From contig NZ_PYAW01000003.1 of NCBI RefSeq assembly GCF_003014755.1, positions 806,001 to 870,000 on the forward strand: DNA of 64,000 bases. The letters run 5' to 3'. Source of the DNA: Chitinophaga niastensis (lineage in GTDB: Bacteria > Bacteroidota > Bacteroidia > Chitinophagales > Chitinophagaceae). A program made the translations under genes and the position numbers. This document shows positions 14,978 through 24,154 of the stretch, piece after piece; within the stretch, counting starts at the first letter, position 1; every line of letters starts with the position of its first letter. The notes beneath the pieces are model-generated. The model was not told the origin of the DNA and made no database searches. It saw only the letters and a program-made list of their open reading frames with translations.

Positions 14978-17974
14978 ATGCTTCTACCAAAATCCAGCTT
15001 GCTGGTGCTGTTTTGCTTATGCAGCACCCTTGCATTATTTGCGCAGCAAAACATTTCGGGTAAGATAAAGGATGCCGTTAGTGGCAACCCTATCCCCGGT
15101 GTTACCGTGCGCGTACCCAACGTTAACAAAGGCACTATTTCCGATGCCGGTGGCGCTTATACTTTGAGCGTTCCTTCAGGTACTTCCAGCCTGATTCTTA
15201 GTTCCACAGGGTACAAAACCAAAACAATCTCTCTGGCACCCGGTGCTTCCGTTGTTAACGTACAAATGGAAGAAGATTTTGCCCGTTTAGATGAGATCGT
15301 AGTAACGGGCCTGGCTACTACCGTAAAAAGAAGTAACCTCGCTAATGCAGTAGCCACTATTTCAGGCAAAGAACTGAATGGCGTGGCACCTGCGCAAACC
15401 TTTGATGCGGCACTCAGCGGCAAAGTGCCCGGAGCCCTCATCACAGCCAACTCCGGCGCCCCCGGTGGTGGTATCTCTGTAAAACTACGTGGTATTACCT
15501 CCATATTCGGCAATTCCCAGCCATTATATGTGGTAGATGGTATCTTCTTCAACAATAGCAGTATTCCTGCAGGGTTGAATGATGTAACCGGTGCCGCCAC
15601 AGCAGGTAATCCGAATAACCAGGACAATCCTTCCAGCCGTATCGCGGATCTGAACCCGGAAGACATTGAAAACATTGAGATCCTGAAGGGTGCATCTGCC
15701 GCTGCCATGTATGGCGCTAAAGCTGCTGCAGGTGTAATTATCATCACTACTAAAAAAGGGAAAGCCGGTAAAACAAAGATCAGTGTAAACCAGGAAGTAG
15801 GATTTACCAAAGTGCGGCATCTCATGGGGGTACGCACCTTCACGCCTGAAACAGCGGCCGACCTGGCTGGTCCGTCCACCAGCGCAGATCCTAGTGTACT
15901 AGCTGCCCGCGCTGCAAATACAGCCATGTATAACAAGGCTAAAAGTGATGGAAAATTATATGATTATGAGAAAGAAGTTTTTGGAGAAACAGGACTGGTA
16001 CTTAATAGCAGCGTATCCCTCAGCGGAGGCTCTGAAAAAACAACTTTCTATCTCGCCGGTAACCGCAGACAGGAAGCTGGTATAGTTAAAAACACCGGGT
16101 ATCTTAATAACTCTATCCGGTTGAATGTAGATCATAAAATAAGTGATCGTGTATCCCTTGGCGTTACCACCAACTTTATCAATTCCTCTGCAGACAGAGG
16201 ACTCACCAACAATGACAACAACGGTATCACCTATGGGGTGGCTTTATCATCCACGCCCTCATTTGTAGAACTGCATCCGAATGCCATCGGGGAGTATCCA
16301 CGCAATGGCTTTGCGGCTTCCAATCCCCTGGAAACCCGCGACAGGATGATCAATAATGAAGGTACCAATCGTTTTGTTGGTGGCGGTAACCTGGAAGTTC
16401 ATTTACAGCAAAGTGAGCATTCCACCACCCGCTTTATTGGGCGTGCCGGTGTGGATTATTTCAATTATAAAACAATGGCACTGTTTCCCCGTGATCTGCA
16501 ATTTGAAGAAAATGGCGCACAGGGTAATTCCATACAAGGTACTACCAACAACACCAATACCAATCTCGGTGGTTTTTTCGTGAATACATTTACACCCAGC
16601 GATAAACTGAGTTTAACCAGTACGGTAGGCGCCACAATGGAAACCGGTTTTATGGATAATATCGTAACCTCAGCCACCAATCTCGTTTCCGGACAAAGTA
16701 ACCTGGATGAGAGCGGAAATGTTACCACACGACAATTCCGTCAGAAGTACCGTGACAACGGCATGTTCATTCAGGAAGACCTCAGCCTGATAGAGGCGCT
16801 CACCCTTAGTGGCGGCGTGCGTTTTGACCGGTCCAGTAACAACGGTGATTACCTGAAATATTATGTATTTCCCAAAGGCTCTTTCTCCTGGAATCTCACC
16901 AAAATGAAATTCTGGAATATAGACAAGATCGATAACCTGAAACTGCGTGCGGCTTACGGTCAATCCGGTAACGTACCTCCTTACAGCAGTAAATTTACTG
17001 CTATGCTAAGCAGCAACATTGGTGGATTTCCTGGCATACTGGCAGATAACCTCCTGGGTAATCCTGCTATTAAACCAGAACGGCAGACAGAATTTGAAAC
17101 GGGGTTAGATATCAGTATCCTCAATGGCAGGGTGAGTCTTGAAGCTACCTACTACAACAAAAAAATTTATGACATATTGCTGCGCCACTCGCTGCCAGGC
17201 TCCACCGGCTTTGCAACAGAATGGAAGAATAGCGGTGACTTGAAAAACCAGGGTATTGAACTGGGATTAACAGTGATCCCTGTAAACACACCTAATTTTA
17301 AATGGACCTCTAATATCAACTGGTGGCGTAACAGGTCTAAAGTAACCAAACTACTCATTCCTGCTTTTGCTATCGGTGCATTTGGTAACTCACTCGGTAC
17401 TTTTTATCTCGAAGAAGGGCAACCGGCAACACAGATCAAAGGTACTGTGGGCGGTGTGCTGAAACTGCTCGGAGATGCAGAGCCGAAATTCCAGATGAGC
17501 TTTTTTAATGAGCTGACGATCTTTCAAAATTTCTCCCTGCGCTTTCTTATTCATTGGAAAAAAGGTGGTGATAATATCAACCTCACACAATTGCTGACTG
17601 ACCTGGGAGGTACCACTGTAGATTATGATGATATGATCAAAGGTCAAAAAGTAGGTGTATACAGGCCAAATGCAGGTGATGCGTCTATTTATGTACAGGA
17701 TGCTTCGTATATACGTATCCGTGAGATCGGTTTGTATTACAATGTGCCGTTGAAAAATACCAAAACTATCAAGGCGATCAGATTAGGTATATCTGCTAAC
17801 AACTTTTTCACCTGGACAAAATATGTTGGTTATGATCCGGAAGTATCCAACTTCGGCAGTAACACCATTACGACCTCGCAAAGCCGCGGCAGCAATGGAT
17901 TATCTACCGGTGTGGATGTTACGCCATTTCCTGCGTCTAAAAGAGCCAGTTTTCATGTTGGCATTGATTTCTGA
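14978..17974 (+). CDS. SusC/RagA-family TonB-dependent outer-membrane transporter
   Basis: This 998-residue protein starts with a signal peptide ending near ALFAQQ. A carboxypeptidase-D-like domain follows (~25-100, GKIKDAVSGNPIPGVTVRV), then a TonB-box-like stretch (DEIVVTG) and a plug domain (~115-260) with the family motif DIENIEILKGASAAAMYGA. The remainder is a beta barrel ending in a terminal aromatic strand. It has no STN domain, so it is not of the sigma-signalling type. A SusD gene follows 30 nt downstream, making a classic SusCD pair. No glycoside hydrolase adjoins, so the substrate is unknown. Confidence 0.95.
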   Translation: MLLPKSSLLVLFCLCSTLALFAQQNISGKIKDAVSGNPIPGVTVRVPNVNKGTISDAGGAYTLSVPSGTSSLILSSTGYKTKTISLAPGASVVNVQMEEDFARLDEIVVTGLATTVKRSNLANAVATISGKELNGVAPAQTFDAALSGKVPGALITANSGAPGGGISVKLRGITSIFGNSQPLYVVDGIFFNNSSIPAGLNDVTGAATAGNPNNQDNPSSRIADLNPEDIENIEILKGASAAAMYGAKAAAGVIIITTKKGKAGKTKISVNQEVGFTKVRHLMGVRTFTPETAADLAGPSTSADPSVLAARAANTAMYNKAKSDGKLYDYEKEVFGETGLVLNSSVSLSGGSEKTTFYLAGNRRQEAGIVKNTGYLNNSIRLNVDHKISDRVSLGVTTNFINSSADRGLTNNDNNGITYGVALSSTPSFVELHPNAIGEYPRNGFAASNPLETRDRMINNEGTNRFVGGGNLEVHLQQSEHSTTRFIGRAGVDYFNYKTMALFPRDLQFEENGAQGNSIQGTTNNTNTNLGGFFVNTFTPSDKLSLTSTVGATMETGFMDNIVTSATNLVSGQSNLDESGNVTTRQFRQKYRDNGMFIQEDLSLIEALTLSGGVRFDRSSNNGDYLKYYVFPKGSFSWNLTKMKFWNIDKIDNLKLRAAYGQSGNVPPYSSKFTAMLSSNIGGFPGILADNLLGNPAIKPERQTEFETGLDISILNGRVSLEATYYNKKIYDILLRHSLPGSTGFATEWKNSGDLKNQGIELGLTVIPVNTPNFKWTSNINWWRNRSKVTKLLIPAFAIGAFGNSLGTFYLEEGQPATQIKGTVGGVLKLLGDAEPKFQMSFFNELTIFQNFSLRFLIHWKKGGDNINLTQLLTDLGGTTVDYDDMIKGQKVGVYRPNAGDASIYVQDASYIRIREIGLYYNVPLKNTKTIKAIRLGISANNFFTWTKYVGYDPEVSNFGSNTITTSQSRGSNGLSTGVDVTPFPASKRASFHVGIDF

Positions 17975-18004
17975 TCATTATCTATCTACTAAAATCATTC
18001 ACAT

Positions 18005-19321
18005 ATGAAAAAGTATTTCGCACATATCTCCGTTCTCCTTTTACTGCTGGCTCTAAATGCTTGCCAGAAAGGGGAAATCCTGAGTCTGAATACACCCACG
18101 GTAGGTGGCATTGTAACCAATCCCAGTAAAAGCGATCTTTTTAACCTCACGACCGGGATAGAATCCGGTATGCGTAATAACTTAGCAGCATACCTCGATG
18201 GTGTTGGTGTTATTGGTCGTGAAATATATCGCTTCTCCGGCGCTGAACCACGCTATACCACTGATTTGTTGGGAGGAGGTTCCAGCGTATTGGATAATAA
18301 TACCTTCTACCTTAACAATCCATGGGGATCGCGCTACCAGGTAATGCGGCAGTGTTTTATACTGATGGATGCCATCAAAAATACCAGTACAGCAGTGGCT
18401 TCAGATGCGCAAAAGAAGGCCTTCAACGGCTATGCCAAAACAATCATTGGCTATCAGCTGTTGCTGAATATTAACATGACCGATGCCAATGGTGCGCGTA
18501 TACCGGTACCAAATAATACGCCACTGGGTCCGGTAGTAACCGATCCGGGTGCTGTAATGGATGCTATACTCAATTTTCTGAATGATGGAAAAACAGATCT
18601 GACAGGAGCTGATGTAATATTCCCGCTATCATCCGGCTTTGCTGGATTCAAGGATGCAGCTGGTTTGCTTAAATTTAACCGGGCCATTGCTGCCAGGGTA
18701 TACCTTTACCGGAAGAACTGGCCTGCTGCACTGACGGCGTTAAATGAGTCATTCCTTGATCTTAATGGCAACTTCAATACCGGTATTTATCATACCTTTT
18801 CCACCAACGGTGGCGACCTGGCCAATACCATGTTCCTGATACCTAATGGTAATGGTGAAGTACGGGTAGCTCATCCGTTATTTGCTGCAAACATTGGTGC
18901 TACTGATGACCGCATCAACAAAACCAGTTTACGCACTTCCTCAGCAAGCCAAAGTGGTTTGAGCGGCAACCGCGATGTAGCCCTCTGGCCTTCTCTTAAC
19001 TCCTCTATCAGCATCATCCGCAATGAAGAGCTGATACTGATTTATGCAGAAGCCAAAATTCAATCCAATGCTTTGCCAGAGGCTATTTTAGCACTGAACA
19101 GGATCCGTACGGGGCATAATCTTCCTGTATATGTAGGAGCTGTTACCCAAGCTGCACTGATTACAGAGATGTTATATCAAAGGCGCTACTCCCTGTTTAT
19201 GGAAGGCCATCGCTGGATAGATATGAGGCGGTATAATATGTTGGGAACATTACCTATAGACAGGGCAAATGATGATGTGTGGGCAAGGTATCCGCTACCG
19301 CAAAATGAGAGCAATATTTAG
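18005..19321 (+). CDS. SusD/RagB-family surface lipoprotein
   Basis: This 438-residue lipoprotein has a signal peptide with lipobox LNAC (Cys20). It shows the helical TPR-like SusD fold and the family C-terminus (QRRYSLFMEGHRWIDMRRYNML). It should sit on the cell surface as a lid on the upstream SusC barrel and deliver ligand. The sequence is somewhat shorter than typical SusD. The last base of its TAG is the first base of the perfect inverted repeat H5. Confidence 0.93.
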   Translation: MKKYFAHISVLLLLLALNACQKGEILSLNTPTVGGIVTNPSKSDLFNLTTGIESGMRNNLAAYLDGVGVIGREIYRFSGAEPRYTTDLLGGGSSVLDNNTFYLNNPWGSRYQVMRQCFILMDAIKNTSTAVASDAQKKAFNGYAKTIIGYQLLLNINMTDANGARIPVPNNTPLGPVVTDPGAVMDAILNFLNDGKTDLTGADVIFPLSSGFAGFKDAAGLLKFNRAIAARVYLYRKNWPAALTALNESFLDLNGNFNTGIYHTFSTNGGDLANTMFLIPNGNGEVRVAHPLFAANIGATDDRINKTSLRTSSASQSGLSGNRDVALWPSLNSSISIIRNEELILIYAEAKIQSNALPEAILALNRIRTGHNLPVYVGAVTQAALITEMLYQRRYSLFMEGHRWIDMRRYNMLGTLPIDRANDDVWARYPLPQNESNI

Positions 19322-19493
19322 TCTTTCTCCCGATTAGACTGATTATACTGATTACCCCGATTATTTTTTATGATTATAAAAAGATTAGCGAAGATCTAAG
19401 CGAGTAAAATACGCGCTGATCTTCGCTAATCTTTTTATAATCATAAAAAATAATCGGGGTAATCAGTATAATCAGTCTAATCGGGAGAAAGAC
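19321..19493. repeat. Perfect 76-bp inverted repeat H5 (GATTA class)
   Basis: Arms 19321-19396 and 19418-19493 are exact reverse complements over all 76 positions, separated by 21 nt. Words in order are GTCTTTCTCCC, GATTAGACTGATTA, TACTGATTACCCCGATTA, then TGATTATAAAAAGATTAGCG and AAGATC. The left arm begins on the last base of the susD stop codon. The right arm ends 8 nt before the proline dehydrogenase stop. Confidence 0.97.
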
Positions 19494-19501
19494 AACAACA
19501 C

Positions 19502-20680
19502 TTAAAGCGCCCTCCTCTTCAGTTCTTTTCTGATCAATCCCAGTTCTCGGCCCATTTGTCCGGCAATAGAGGTATTTTCCTGGGCCCTGCGGAGCAGGTA
19601 AGGCATTACGTCTTTTACAGGACCATATGGCAGGTATTTGGTCACTTTATAACCAGCGTGTGCCAGGTTAAAAGTGATGTTATCGCTCATACCTAACAGC
19701 TGCGAAAAGCTTACGTGTGGGTGATTGTGGGGAAGACCTTTTTCATCCATGATGCGGGCAGCCAGCATGCAGCTGTTTTCATTGTGGGTACCGATAAATA
19801 AACCAACTTTATCGATATTATCCAGGCAGAATTTCACAGCAGCATCGTAATCCTTATCAGTAGCGGATTTGCTGGGCTGAATAGGAGTTGGATAATTGTT
19901 TTCTGCAGCACGTTTATTTTCTTTTTCCATATATGCACCACGTACTAGTTTGGCACCCAGCAGATAACCCGCTTTGGTAGCCGTTTGCAGGGATGCCTGC
20001 AGGAAACTGAAACGATCGTGACAATACATCTGGAAAGTATTGAATACAACTACTTTTCCCTTGTTAAACAACGACATCATCTCATTCGTGAGGTCATCTA
20101 CCGGTTGTTGAATCCAGGATTCCTCTGCATCAACCAGGATGGCTACATTATGTTTGGCACCGGCGGCAGTGATGGCATGTACACGGGCACGTACGCGTGC
20201 ATATTCTTCCTGTTCGGTAACAGTCAGGGTATCACCCCGGTGTACTTTCTCCAACAGCTCAAACCGGGCAAAACCAGTTATTTTTATGGCGATAAAAGGA
20301 ATATCGGGTCTGGTAGCAGCATACTGGATAGCACGAATAAATTCCGGTACTGCATCATCATAGCTGTGCTCTCCTTCCATGGCTTCCACACCATAATCCA
20401 GCACTACCCCTACATGGTAATTACCCAACTGCAAAGCAGTAGTAGCGGCTTCTTCCAGTGTTTCACCACCGCAGAACTGTGAGAAAATGGTGCTTTTGAT
20501 GATGCCTTTGATTGGTAACCGTAGTTTGAAGGCCAGTGGTGTCATCACTGAACCAAATTTTACCACCCAGGGTTTCCCGATATTGCTAAAGAGAAAGTTG
20601 GCTTTTTTCAACGCGTTGTCGGTCTTGGCCTCAAATGCTATAGCGGTATTATCAAACGATAAAGGTAGCTGCTTTTCCAT
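19502..20680 (-). CDS. Proline dehydrogenase
   Basis: This 392-residue FAD enzyme should oxidise proline to pyrroline-5-carboxylate and pass electrons to the quinone pool. The start is ATG 20680 (MEKQLPLSFDNTAIAF); a TTG nine bases upstream is less likely. Family features include AIKITGFAR, the FAD-contacting GAKLVRGAYMEKE, GTHNENS and the C-terminal YGPVKDVMPYLLRRAQENTS, which binds substrate. It is a single-domain PRODH, not a PutA fusion. The P5C dehydrogenase is not in the window. Confidence 0.93.
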   Translation of the reverse strand: MEKQLPLSFDNTAIAFEAKTDNALKKANFLFSNIGKPWVVKFGSVMTPLAFKLRLPIKGIIKSTIFSQFCGGETLEEAATTALQLGNYHVGVVLDYGVEAMEGEHSYDDAVPEFIRAIQYAATRPDIPFIAIKITGFARFELLEKVHRGDTLTVTEQEEYARVRARVHAITAAGAKHNVAILVDAEESWIQQPVDDLTNEMMSLFNKGKVVVFNTFQMYCHDRFSFLQASLQTATKAGYLLGAKLVRGAYMEKENKRAAENNYPTPIQPSKSATDKDYDAAVKFCLDNIDKVGLFIGTHNENSCMLAARIMDEKGLPHNHPHVSFSQLLGMSDNITFNLAHAGYKVTKYLPYGPVKDVMPYLLRRAQENTSIAGQMGRELGLIRKELKRRAL

Positions 20681-20863
20681 GGGCCGCAAAGTTAGGGTGC
20701 GCCTTGCTCTTAAACAAAAATCATTATAATATCAGCACATCTTTTTAACAGGATTATCCGATATTGTCTATTGCTTCTCATAAATTGTTGAAGCGTGGAT
20801 ATTTGCTGCTATTTATTTTAATTACTTTTAGGTCTTTTCTCTTAAATACAAAATTCCCGGAAT

Positions 20864-21661
20864 ATGCTATTAAAATCTGATACTATCTCCCGTTATTATT
20901 CATGGCCGGATGCATTTATCCTGCTACTTGTTGGGGGTATAGTACTGTCGGGCTGCAAAACAAAAGCACCTGAAAACACGACTGTAAAGCTGCAAACACC
21001 GGGCACTAAATACATCACCTATAAAGGCCAAACCGGTCGCCGGACCAACATTACATTACCTGACAGTTCTCATGTGATCCTCAATTCATTATCTGTACTG
21101 GAGGTACCTGAAAACTACCAGCACGGCAACAGGGCAGTAATACTGGATGGAGACGCTTTCTTTACAGTAACGCCATCCACTGATACCTTTACCGTTACGA
21201 GTGATAAACTGAGAGCTACGGTATTAGGTACATCTTTTAAAATGAGATCCTTTTCCAGTCAACATGGCGCTACTGTGAACCTCCTTACCGGTAAAATCCG
21301 TGTCAATAAATCCTATCATTCTGCTTCCGATAACCAACCGGAAATACTGGAACGCGGACAAATGATCCTCGCTAACAATGATATTGATCTGATGGAAAAG
21401 GAAACCTATCATCCCGAAGAACTGGAAACCTGGTTGTCAGATACCCTGACTATCAAACAAGCCAACCCTATGGCTGTTTCCCGCATACTGGAAGAATGGT
21501 TTGGGGTAGAGATAGAAATGCGGGGAGATGCAACTAAAGCACGTATTATTACGGAAGCTGCATTTTATAATGCTTCGCTGGAAGATGTATTGAGCAATTT
21601 AAGTGCACAACAGGATTTTAAGTATAAAATCAGCGATAATAAAGTAGTGATTACTTTTTAG
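20864..21661 (+). CDS. Orphan FecR-domain lipoprotein
   Basis: This 265-residue protein has a hydrophobic stretch followed by lipobox VLSGC near residues 27-31. Then come a FecR domain (~60-175, RRTNITLPDSSHVILNSLS and VLGTSFKMRSF) and a C-terminal DUF4974-like domain (~200-265, ILEEWFGVEIEM). It lacks the N-terminal cytoplasmic anti-sigma helices and membrane helix of the two FecR proteins near 48 and 54 kb. There is no ECF sigma gene beside it. It is probably anchored in the inner or outer membrane facing the periplasm. Function unknown; it may be a decoy or sensor derived from an anti-sigma factor. Confidence 0.82.
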   Translation: MLLKSDTISRYYSWPDAFILLLVGGIVLSGCKTKAPENTTVKLQTPGTKYITYKGQTGRRTNITLPDSSHVILNSLSVLEVPENYQHGNRAVILDGDAFFTVTPSTDTFTVTSDKLRATVLGTSFKMRSFSSQHGATVNLLTGKIRVNKSYHSASDNQPEILERGQMILANNDIDLMEKETYHPEELETWLSDTLTIKQANPMAVSRILEEWFGVEIEMRGDATKARIITEAAFYNASLEDVLSNLSAQQDFKYKISDNKVVITF

Positions 21662-21766
21662 TGTAGCCGATACCGTTAGTAAGTATTATGAAAAGGTTTA
21701 TCAATTAAATTATCCTGCTGTATCAAAAAATTTGTACCTTATAAGGACCAAAACACCTTCCTTATT

Positions 21767-22612
21767 ATGAAACCACTATCAATACTAACGCTCCTGCTAT
21801 TAATGGTTGCGGGCGCTTTTGCACAAACTGCTCCCTGTTGTCATACAGACGCTGTTACTGAATTTGCCAGTCTTGCCAACCGGGAAGATTTCCGTATGGC
21901 GCATAAAGATCCGCTGCCATACACATATACCAGCAATGCCGGCGTACCTGTTACTTTTAACACACCGGACGGAACACCGGCACATGGCTTTCTGTTCAAA
22001 GCAAAACAACCTACCAATAAATATTTGTTTGTTTACCAGGAATGGTACGGACTGAACGACTATATCAAAAAACAATCTGAAAAGCTTTTTATTGATATGG
22101 ATGGAAAGGTAAATGTGCTGGCAGTGGACATGTATGACCAGAAAATAGCCACTAACCGGGAAGACGCTGCAAAACTGATGCAGGCTGCTTCCCACGAAAG
22201 GTATAAAGCCATTATGCAGGGAGCGCTCGCCTATGCAGGCCCATCGGCCAAAATTGCGGCTATAGGGTGGTGCTTTGGTGGTGGAATAGCTTTACAGTCA
22301 GGCTTGCTTAACGGAGCACAAAACATTGGTGTAGTGATGTATTACGGCATGCCTGAAAAAGATGTGGCAAGTCTGAAAACACTGAACGCACCAGTACTGG
22401 GATTTTTCGGCAATAAAGACAAAGGCATTACACCCGCCATAGTAGATGAATTTGAAAAAAACATGAAAGCAGCAGGTAAAACGTTAACGGTTAAACGTTA
22501 TGATGCAGATCATGGTTTTGCTAATCCCAGCAATCCTATTTTTGATAGCGCTGCTACTGCTGATGCGTATAAATATGCGCTGGCATTTTTGAAGCAGCAA
22601 TTCGGACTGTGA
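21767..22612 (+). CDS. Exported dienelactone-hydrolase-family protein
   Basis: This 281-residue protein has a Sec signal peptide ending near AGAFAQT, then an alpha/beta hydrolase domain. The nucleophile elbow is GWCFGGG, with Cys instead of Ser, which is the dienelactone-hydrolase hallmark. Asp (GNKDKGI region) and His (YDADHGF) complete the triad. A Cys pair (PCCH) follows the signal peptide. In the periplasm it may hydrolyse small lactones or esters; the real substrate is unknown. It is convergent with the SusD gene, with H6 beginning on its last stop base. Confidence 0.88.
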   Translation: MKPLSILTLLLLMVAGAFAQTAPCCHTDAVTEFASLANREDFRMAHKDPLPYTYTSNAGVPVTFNTPDGTPAHGFLFKAKQPTNKYLFVYQEWYGLNDYIKKQSEKLFIDMDGKVNVLAVDMYDQKIATNREDAAKLMQAASHERYKAIMQGALAYAGPSAKIAAIGWCFGGGIALQSGLLNGAQNIGVVMYYGMPEKDVASLKTLNAPVLGFFGNKDKGITPAIVDEFEKNMKAAGKTLTVKRYDADHGFANPSNPIFDSAATADAYKYALAFLKQQFGL

Positions 22613-22791
22613 TTGTCTTTCCCAGGATTAGGCTGATTATGCTGATTACCCTGATTTTATTTTTTTGATTTTAAAAAGATTAGCGAAGATCGAAGCGGAT
22701 ATACTCGCTTTAATCTTCGCTAATCTTTTTAAAATCAAAAAAATAAAATCAGGGTAATCAGCATAATCAGTCTAATCGGGAAAAAGACAAT
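22612..22791. repeat. Long inverted repeat H6 (GATTA class)
   Basis: Arms 22612-22697 and 22706-22791 (86 nt each) leave an 8-nt loop. The central ~60 nt pair without interruption. The outer ends differ: the left arm has TCTTTCCCAGGATTAGG where the right arm reads TCTTTTTCCCGATTAGA when inverted. The inner part is GATTAGCGAAGAT as in H5. It spans the convergent DLH and susD ends, starting on the last base of the DLH TGA. Confidence 0.95.
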
Positions 22792-22805
22792 TTCCGCTTT
22801 TCCTT

Positions 22806-24140
22806 TTATTCGCTCAGCAATGGGTTGTTCATGATGGCTTCCCTAGGGATCTTAATAGTATACCGGGGATCGCCTGCTTTTAAAGTATAGGTTTTCCCTT
22901 TTAAAGTATGTGTTATAGCGGGTTGTGTTGTTCTGCGCAGATCAAACCAGCGATGGCCTTCAAAAGCCAGTTCACGGGCTCTTTCATCGTAGATTTCATT
23001 TAACAGGTCGGTACCGGAAAGACTGGCAATACGTGTTTCTTCTGTTGAATAAAATGCCGGTGTTAAGCGGTTCTTTTTCAACTGATCCAGGTAGGTGCGG
23101 GCTACTTCCGGTTGTCCTAACCGAGCAGCTGCTTCTGCAGCGATCAGGTATACTTCTGCTACACGGAACGACTGACGGAAATTATTATTATTGAGGATTT
23201 TCAATACTGTATTATTGCCTTTGCTATCTTTTCCATAAAACATTTTCAAGCGCAGATCGCCGGTGGTATTATACATGGAAAACAGGTTATCAGCTACAAA
23301 AATACTCTGTGTAGTACTGGCAACATATATCATTTCAAAAGCCTGTATAGATTCTTTTGAATTATACTTTGTTGGCAGTTCTGTACTACTATTAAAGTCC
23401 ACCAAAGTGTTCTTTTTATCCAGCACCATTTTCGCAGCAGCCAATGCCTTATCCCACTGATGAGTATAGAGATATATGCGTGCAGCCATTGCGTATCCGG
23501 CTGTTTTGCTAAACTTGTAAGAAGCAGCTGTTTCGAAAGCATCTACATTTACCAACGACAAACCTTTTTCAAGATCCGCAAATACCTGGTCATATATTTC
23601 TTTCACCGTATTACGGCGCGCTACCTTTTCCATATCTATTTCCGTTATGATGGGCACTGCTTTATCAGTGCCTGCAGTAGCCGGATTATAGGCATTTCCG
23701 TACAGATTTACCAAGTTAAAATGTGTATACGCACGCAGCAGGTATGCTTCTCCTATGAGCTGCGCTTTTTCTGCTGCACTGCTTCCTCCCGCCGCCGGTG
23801 CCGCCTCAATGATATGATTGGCATAAAAAAGTATCTGATACTTCTTTTGCCAGTTATAGGTCAATGATTGTAGTTCCACCCCGTTTTCATCCCATAGAAA
23901 ATTATTCCGGAGCATGTTCACATCACCGCTACGTGCTTCATTCATTCTCACTTCGTCGCCGCGGTAAGTAACCAATCCTTTATCAAAATCGGGCATCACA
24001 TACGCGCTCCTTAATTCTTTTTCGAAATCAGGAATGGTGGTAGGGATTACCTGCCCTACAGGAACAATATCCAGGTATTTCTTACAGGACATCGCTGTCA
24101 TAGTTAATACCAGCCCGGTGGCATATATAATTTTACGCAT
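22806..24140 (-). CDS. SusD/RagB-family surface lipoprotein
   Basis: This 444-residue lipoprotein has a signal peptide and lipobox MTAMSC (Cys19). The N-terminal SusD helices (YLDIVPVGQVIPTTIPDFEKELRSAY) and the C-terminal family signature (ERARELAFEGHRWFDLRR) are clear. It is the third gene of a metalloprotease-SusC-SusD operon, 14 nt after susC. The protease partner suggests a peptide or glycoprotein ligand rather than a free polysaccharide; that is inference. Confidence 0.94.
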   Translation of the reverse strand: MRKIIYATGLVLTMTAMSCKKYLDIVPVGQVIPTTIPDFEKELRSAYVMPDFDKGLVTYRGDEVRMNEARSGDVNMLRNNFLWDENGVELQSLTYNWQKKYQILFYANHIIEAAPAAGGSSAAEKAQLIGEAYLLRAYTHFNLVNLYGNAYNPATAGTDKAVPIITEIDMEKVARRNTVKEIYDQVFADLEKGLSLVNVDAFETAASYKFSKTAGYAMAARIYLYTHQWDKALAAAKMVLDKKNTLVDFNSSTELPTKYNSKESIQAFEMIYVASTTQSIFVADNLFSMYNTTGDLRLKMFYGKDSKGNNTVLKILNNNNFRQSFRVAEVYLIAAEAAARLGQPEVARTYLDQLKKNRLTPAFYSTEETRIASLSGTDLLNEIYDERARELAFEGHRWFDLRRTTQPAITHTLKGKTYTLKAGDPRYTIKIPREAIMNNPLLSE

Positions 24141-24154
24141 CTTGCTTCAGTATT

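Noticed and set aside
19321..19493. MITE or insertion-sequence origin for H5
   Set aside because: No target-site duplication is visible at the ends, no transposase exists in the window, and the ends coincide with stop codons instead of random positions. Not fully excluded.
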